DNA of 15,744 nt from CAIKZJ01 sp964626015 (GTDB lineage: Bacteria; Bacteroidota; Ignavibacteria; Tepidaquicellales; Tepidaquicellaceae): positions 1 through 15,744 of the forward strand of contig CAZVCC010000066.1 in the NCBI GenBank assembly GCA_964626015.1, given 5' to 3'. The notes below the pieces were generated by a model. The model saw only the letters and a list, made by a program, of their open reading frames with translations, was not told the origin of the DNA and made no database searches. Positions 15,316-15,744 of this stretch are shown piece after piece (positions within the stretch are counted from its first letter, which is position 1; the number at the start of each line of letters is the position of its first letter). A program made the translations under genes and the position numbers.

Positions 15316-15744
15316 TTAAATAATTTCATATATTTTCTCTGTGCTCTCAGCGGTTAAAAGTTCTTTGCAATAAAAATTATCTTTTCTATTATCTGAGAAC
15401 TCTGCGGCAAAAAGTTCTTTGCAATAATTAAATCTCTTATTTGTGTCAATTTGTGGGCAAATCTTTTTCTTCTTTGCGACCTCTGTTTTCTCTGTAATAA
15501 AAAGTTCTTTGCAATAATTAAATCTCTTATTTGTGTCAATTTGTGGGCAAATCTTTTTCTTCTTTGCGACCTCTGTGCCCTCTGCGGTTAAAATTTCTTT
15601 GCAATAAAAATTATCTTTTCTCTTCTCTGTGTTCTCCGTTCTATCTCTGTGCCCTCTGTGGTAAAAAGCTCTTTGCAATAAATACATGCTCTTCTTTGCG
15701 ACCTCTGTTTTCTCTGTAATAAAAAGTTCTTTGCAATAATTAAA
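15316..15744. repeat. Dispersed and tandem repeat field running off the right edge
   Basis: Repeated TTCTTTGCAATAA cores (15361, 15417, 15507, 15597, 15728, and a CTCTTTGCAATAA variant at 15669) are separated by CTCTGTGCCCTCTGCGGTTAAAA-type units. Two 78-bp copies (15409-15486 and 15499-15576) repeat with a period of 90 bp and appear identical. The last 54 bp of the window match 15470-15523, so the array continues beyond the edge. The Lys/Glu/Thr-rich minus-strand reading frames here are a by-product of the repeats. Confidence 0.9.
15409..15576. repeat. Two 78-bp direct repeats, 90-bp period
   Basis: Copies at 15409-15486 and 15499-15576 begin AAAAAGTTCTTTGCAATAAT and end CTTTGCGACCTCTGT, separated by 12 bp. 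The unit length, single spacer and surrounding variants argue against a CRISPR array. Confidence 0.9.

Noticed and set aside
15409..15576. Possible CRISPR array
   Set aside because: Only two long units (78 bp) with a 12-bp spacer that recurs at the window end, no multiple unique spacers and no cas genes.
15316..15687. 123-codon minus-strand frame with repeated KKKKICPQIDTNKR and YCKE
   Set aside because: The repetition follows the 90-bp DNA repeat exactly, and a second frame is also open, so this is repeat-derived and not a protein gene.

Overview
The window looks like a piece of an AT-rich genome from the Bacteroidota/Ignavibacteriota (Chlorobi-like) side of the tree. Two of its secreted proteins end in a type IX secretion (T9SS) type A sorting domain with the SQNYPNPFNP signature that is very common in Ignavibacteria. 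Start sites lack clear Shine-Dalgarno sequences, and the gaps between genes are filled with short dispersed repeats. Every gene I can support is on the minus strand, so the transcriptional order runs from the right edge to the left edge.

Reading in the direction of transcription: the right end (about 15316-15744) is a repeat field with 90-bp tandem units. Next comes a 1491-residue secreted mosaic protein with beta-sandwich, Kelch-like and dockerin-like parts (10478-14953), then a second repeat field (10130-10477), then a 400-residue T9SS-exported protein (8927-10129).

Only 22 nt after that gene begins what I consider the main discovery, a candidate ribosomally made, post-translationally modified peptide (RiPP) locus. 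It holds a 58-residue precursor-like peptide (8728-8904), a second homologous precursor-like frame without a normal start codon (8216-8380), a PqqD-like peptide-binding chaperone (7935-8201), a radical SAM/SPASM enzyme (6865-7938), an ABC exporter (4937-6649), an HPr-kinase-like P-loop kinase (4021-4887) and an S26-type signal-peptidase-like protease (3536-4024). The inferred pathway is that PqqD binds the leader and delivers it to the radical SAM enzyme, the kinase possibly phosphorylates the peptide, the protease removes the leader and the ABC protein exports the product. No lasso cyclase, lanthipeptide synthetase or YcaO is present.

The left end carries a secreted endonuclease I with fibronectin-like and lamin-tail-like modules and a T9SS sorting domain (101-3415). 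Its stop codon lies in a perfect 7-bp tandem array (1-105). A related heptanucleotide array abuts the stop codon of the radical SAM gene (6811-6866), and short heptad runs are translated in frame inside both T9SS proteins. I see no tRNA, rRNA, CRISPR array, transposase or phage gene.
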